Positions 4,510 to 5,365 of a stretch of 5,365 bases of DNA are shown piece after piece (the stretch's first letter is position 1; the number at the start of each line of letters is the position of its first letter). The notes under the pieces were generated by a model. The model worked only from the letters and a program-made list of their open reading frames with translations. It did not search any database and was not told the origin of the DNA. Made by a program: the position numbers and the translations under genes. Origin of the DNA: Methanoregula sp. (lineage in GTDB: Archaea > Halobacteriota > Methanomicrobia > Methanomicrobiales > Methanospirillaceae); contig NZ_PIZH01000139.1 of NCBI RefSeq assembly GCF_002835825.1, positions 1 through 5,365 of the forward strand, read 5' to 3'.

Positions 4510-4584
4510 TGGGCCCGAAGGGATTCGAACCCATGACCGCCCGGTTATGAGCCGGGCGCTCTAACCGGACTGAGCTACGGGCCC
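4510..4584 (-). tRNA. tRNA with CAT anticodon, probably tRNA-Ile2 (reads AUA)
   Basis: The acceptor stem GGGCCCG/CGGGCCC (4584-4578 with 4517-4511) is perfect. The D stem is GCTC/GAGC, the anticodon stem CCCGG/CCGGG and the anticodon loop CTCATAA (anticodon at 4549-4547). The discriminator is A at 4510 and no CCA is encoded. A CAU anticodon can mean initiator Met, elongator Met or the Ile tRNA whose C34 is changed to agmatidine by TiaS. The GGGCCCGTAGC start and GGC-CAT-AACC arm match my memory of archaeal tRNA-Ile2 better than elongator Met, which usually begins GCC; initiator Met is unlikely. One oddity: T-stem positions 50 and 64 form a U-U mismatch (4533 with 4519). It is the second gene of a transcript that starts with tRNA-Asn. 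Confidence 0.9.
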
Positions 4585-4588
4585 CAAG

Positions 4589-4661
4589 CGCCCCCCACAG
4601 GGCTCGAACCTGTGACATTCGGATTAACAGTCCGACACTCTACCAACTGAGTTAGGGAGGC
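4589..4661 (-). tRNA. tRNA-Asn (GTT anticodon)
   Basis: The acceptor stem GCCTCCC/GGGGGGC has one G-U wobble at 4-69 and the discriminator is G, as expected for Asn. The D stem is ACTC/GAGT. The anticodon stem TCGGA/TCCGA closes the loop CTGTTAA (anticodon at 4628-4626). The T arm ACAGG-TTCGAGC-CCTGT is perfect. No CCA is encoded. It is 73 nt, has no intron and is separated from the downstream tRNA by only 4 nt, so RNase P and tRNase Z must cut almost side by side. Confidence 0.95.
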
Positions 4662-4697
4662 ACGCATCTTCGCGTCCTAATAGATTCTTTCTGAGTA

Positions 4698-4709
4698 CTT
4701 TTAAAGGTA
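4698..4709 (-). promoter_or_regulatory. BRE/TATA promoter of the tRNA-Asn/tRNA-CAU unit
   Basis: On the minus strand TACCTTTAAAAG is a good archaeal BRE plus box A. A start about 25 bp downstream, near 4677, leaves a short leader before the tRNA-Asn 5' end at 4661. A second A+T box, CTTATAG (4717-4711), lies just upstream. The core is nearly the same as the promoter at 1530-1544. Confidence 0.65.
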
Positions 4710-4748
4710 ACTATAAGGTCGTAGGACCGGGGATTGGGGCAGGGCAGC

Positions 4749-4772
4749 CCCGGGATTGCCCGGGTCCTTTTT
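4749..4772 (+). other. GC-rich stem-loop next to an oligo-T tract, downstream of the winged-helix gene
   Basis: CCCGGG (4749-4754) pairs with CCCGGG (4759-4764) around ATTG. On the plus strand it is followed by TCC and T5 (4768-4772), the form of an intrinsic terminator, but no plus-strand gene precedes it. On the minus strand the hairpin comes directly after the stop of the winged-helix gene (4771-4773) with no T-run. An alternative stem, GGGGC/GCCCC (4736-4751), overlaps it. It most likely marks or protects the 3' end of the winged-helix message and separates it from the tRNA promoter. Confidence 0.35.
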
Positions 4773-5058
4773 ATTCCTTGCGTTTCATTGATTCAATCAG
4801 CCGGATCAGGTCCTCAAGGTCCTCGTTTAAGTGGGCAAAGAGTTCAACGGTCCGGGCCGTTGCCACGGCTCCTTCGGGAGATGCGCGGATATACCCCAGC
4901 TGTTCCAGCACGTGGAGGGAATACCGGATACGGTGCGAAGGTTCCTTCAACAGTTCGGAGAGCTTCATGATCCCGATCGGCTGGTGATCCGCGACGGCGC
5001 GGGCAACCTCAAGATGGCGGCTGATCAGTTCGACCTCGTCCTTCATCTTCTCAAGCAT
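4771..5058 (-). CDS. Small winged-helix transcriptional regulator-like protein
   Basis: A 95-residue protein. Residues ~12-67 read as a winged helix-turn-helix: first helix around SRHLEVARAVADHQ, second around IMKLSELLKE, recognition helix SHRIRYSLHVLEQLGYI (41-57) and a short wing ASPEGAVAT (59-67). The motif in which a recognition helix leads into LEQLGYI is common in ArsR/MarR-like and archaeal COG-type regulators. A charged C-terminal helix (71-94, VELFAHLNEDLEDLIRLIESMKRKE) probably dimerises. No ligand or metal domain is visible. GGTGAGG four bases before the ATG supports this start. The gene begins 29 bp after the stop of a membrane-protein gene on the same strand, so they may form one operon and the regulator might act on or with that protein. 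Exact family not recognised; a non-DNA-binding winged helix cannot be excluded. Confidence 0.8.
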   Translation of the reverse strand: MLEKMKDEVELISRHLEVARAVADHQPIGIMKLSELLKEPSHRIRYSLHVLEQLGYIRASPEGAVATARTVELFAHLNEDLEDLIRLIESMKRKE

Positions 5059-5062
5059 CTTC

Positions 5063-5069
5063 CCTCACC
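5063..5069 (-). promoter_or_regulatory. Shine-Dalgarno GGTGAGG of the winged-helix gene
   Basis: GGTGAGG on the minus strand is close to the archaeal anti-16S complement GGTGAT and lies four bases before the ATG at 5058. It favours that start over the internal ATG at codon 5. Its presence, unlike at mdh or mfnE, fits translation from within a longer message that comes from the upstream membrane-protein gene. Confidence 0.65.
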
Positions 5070-5087
5070 CATCCTCCATGGCCCGGC

Positions 5088-5267
5088 TTACTCCGGCTTA
5101 TCCACATCTTCCTTTTTCTCTGGTTGCTGATGAAGCCATGCCTTCGTCAGCAGGTACCGCTTCCGGAAATCCAGGGAGAGGAGCGCCGCAACGATCAGCA
5201 TGACTGCAATCAGGGGCAGGCGGTAGGTTTCAAGACGTTCCGTGACAAGGACGCTGTGCAGTACCGA
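5088..5267 (-). CDS. C-terminal part of a membrane protein, incomplete
   Basis: The visible 59 residues end at TAA (5088-5090). They hold one clear transmembrane helix, LPLIAVMLIVAALLSL (about residues 17-32), then a basic juxtamembrane stretch (DFRKRYLLTKAW) and a charged, lysine/glutamate-rich tail (PEKKEDVDKPE), which places the tail in the cytoplasm by the positive-inside rule. Upstream the frame is interrupted by TGA at 5268-5270. Beyond it the same frame reads LALDVHLVTLHVA, so the stop may be an error near the contig edge. No start codon is visible and the family is not recognised. It lies 29 bp upstream of the winged-helix gene on the same strand. Confidence 0.6.
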   Translation of the reverse strand, partial: SVLHSVLVTERLETYRLPLIAVMLIVAALLSLDFRKRYLLTKAWLHQQPEKKEDVDKPE

Positions 5268-5365
5268 TCACGCGACATGGAGTGTGACGAGGTGCACGTC
5301 CAAGGCCAATCAATGTGCATCTCACACGTCCTACCCAACCGCCAGTTCTCCGATCACACCTATCA
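5268..5365. other. Unexplained right edge, no supportable gene
   Basis: The membrane-protein frame stops at 5268-5270 and has further stops at about 5310 and 5325. No other frame gives a recognisable protein, RNA or promoter. Because the left edge carries adapter sequence, this edge may also be low-quality or joined sequence, but I found no convincing adapter match here. Confidence 0.4.

Noticed and set aside
3333..4536. Long plus-strand frames opposite the methyltransferase-like gene.
   Set aside because: The minus-strand protein carries CxxC and SAM motifs and spans the region; the plus-strand products are low-complexity shadows, and one runs into the tRNA.
5320..5365. Possible reverse adapter at the right edge (shared CACACGTC with TruSeq and CATCTC with Nextera).
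   Set aside because: The matches are 6-8 bases and fall apart on either side, even with gaps; unlike 1-30 this is within chance.
1..5365. CRISPR array, insertion sequence or phage element.
   Set aside because: No regularly spaced repeats, transposase or integrase motifs or terminal inverted repeats were seen; the Tn5-like end at 1-30 is adapter.

Overview
The window looks like a slightly chimeric-edged contig from a methanogenic archaeon, most likely Methanomicrobiales (Methanoregula/Methanolinea-like). The evidence is a methanofuran-pathway kinase (MfnE type), archaeal elongation factor 1-beta next to an HVO_2753-type zinc-ribbon protein, an MJ0490-type malate dehydrogenase, an archaeal SRP 7S RNA, BRE/TATA promoters, oligo-T terminators and tRNAs without an encoded CCA. 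The genus is inferred from overall protein character, not from a search.

Layout, left to right. Bases 1-30 resemble the Illumina Nextera read-1 adapter and are probably not genomic. On the minus strand lies a secreted lamin-tail plus phospholipase-D-like protein (92-859). It is broken by a TAG just before the expected HKD motif, in the low-quality stretch beside the adapter. A 56-bp divergent promoter region with a perfect 15-bp palindrome separates it from mfnE on the plus strand (916-1539). A promoter overlapping the mfnE stop then drives a short translation-linked operon: a 53-aa four-CxxC zinc ribbon and EF-1beta (1583-2005). This converges on malate dehydrogenase (2013-2972, minus) through a hairpin that contains both stop codons.

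The roughly 400-bp gap upstream of mdh is not empty. It holds the SRP RNA (about 2988-3294, minus), recognised by its Alu-domain loop and its helix-8 GGAA-tetraloop core. Next come an uncharacterised zinc-finger/SAM-methyltransferase-like protein (3372-4403, minus), a tandem tRNA-Asn/tRNA-CAU transcription unit (4510-4661, minus), a small winged-helix regulator (4771-5058, minus) and the C-terminus of a membrane protein (5088-5267, minus). The last ~100 bases have no supportable gene.

Most of the window is housekeeping: protein targeting (SRP RNA), translation (EF-1beta, tRNAs), coenzyme synthesis (mfnE) and central metabolism (mdh). I see no CRISPR array, transposon or defence island. The least explained protein is the zinc-finger/methyltransferase-like one. 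The best regulatory observations are the palindrome in the divergent promoter and the two-stop-codon hairpin.
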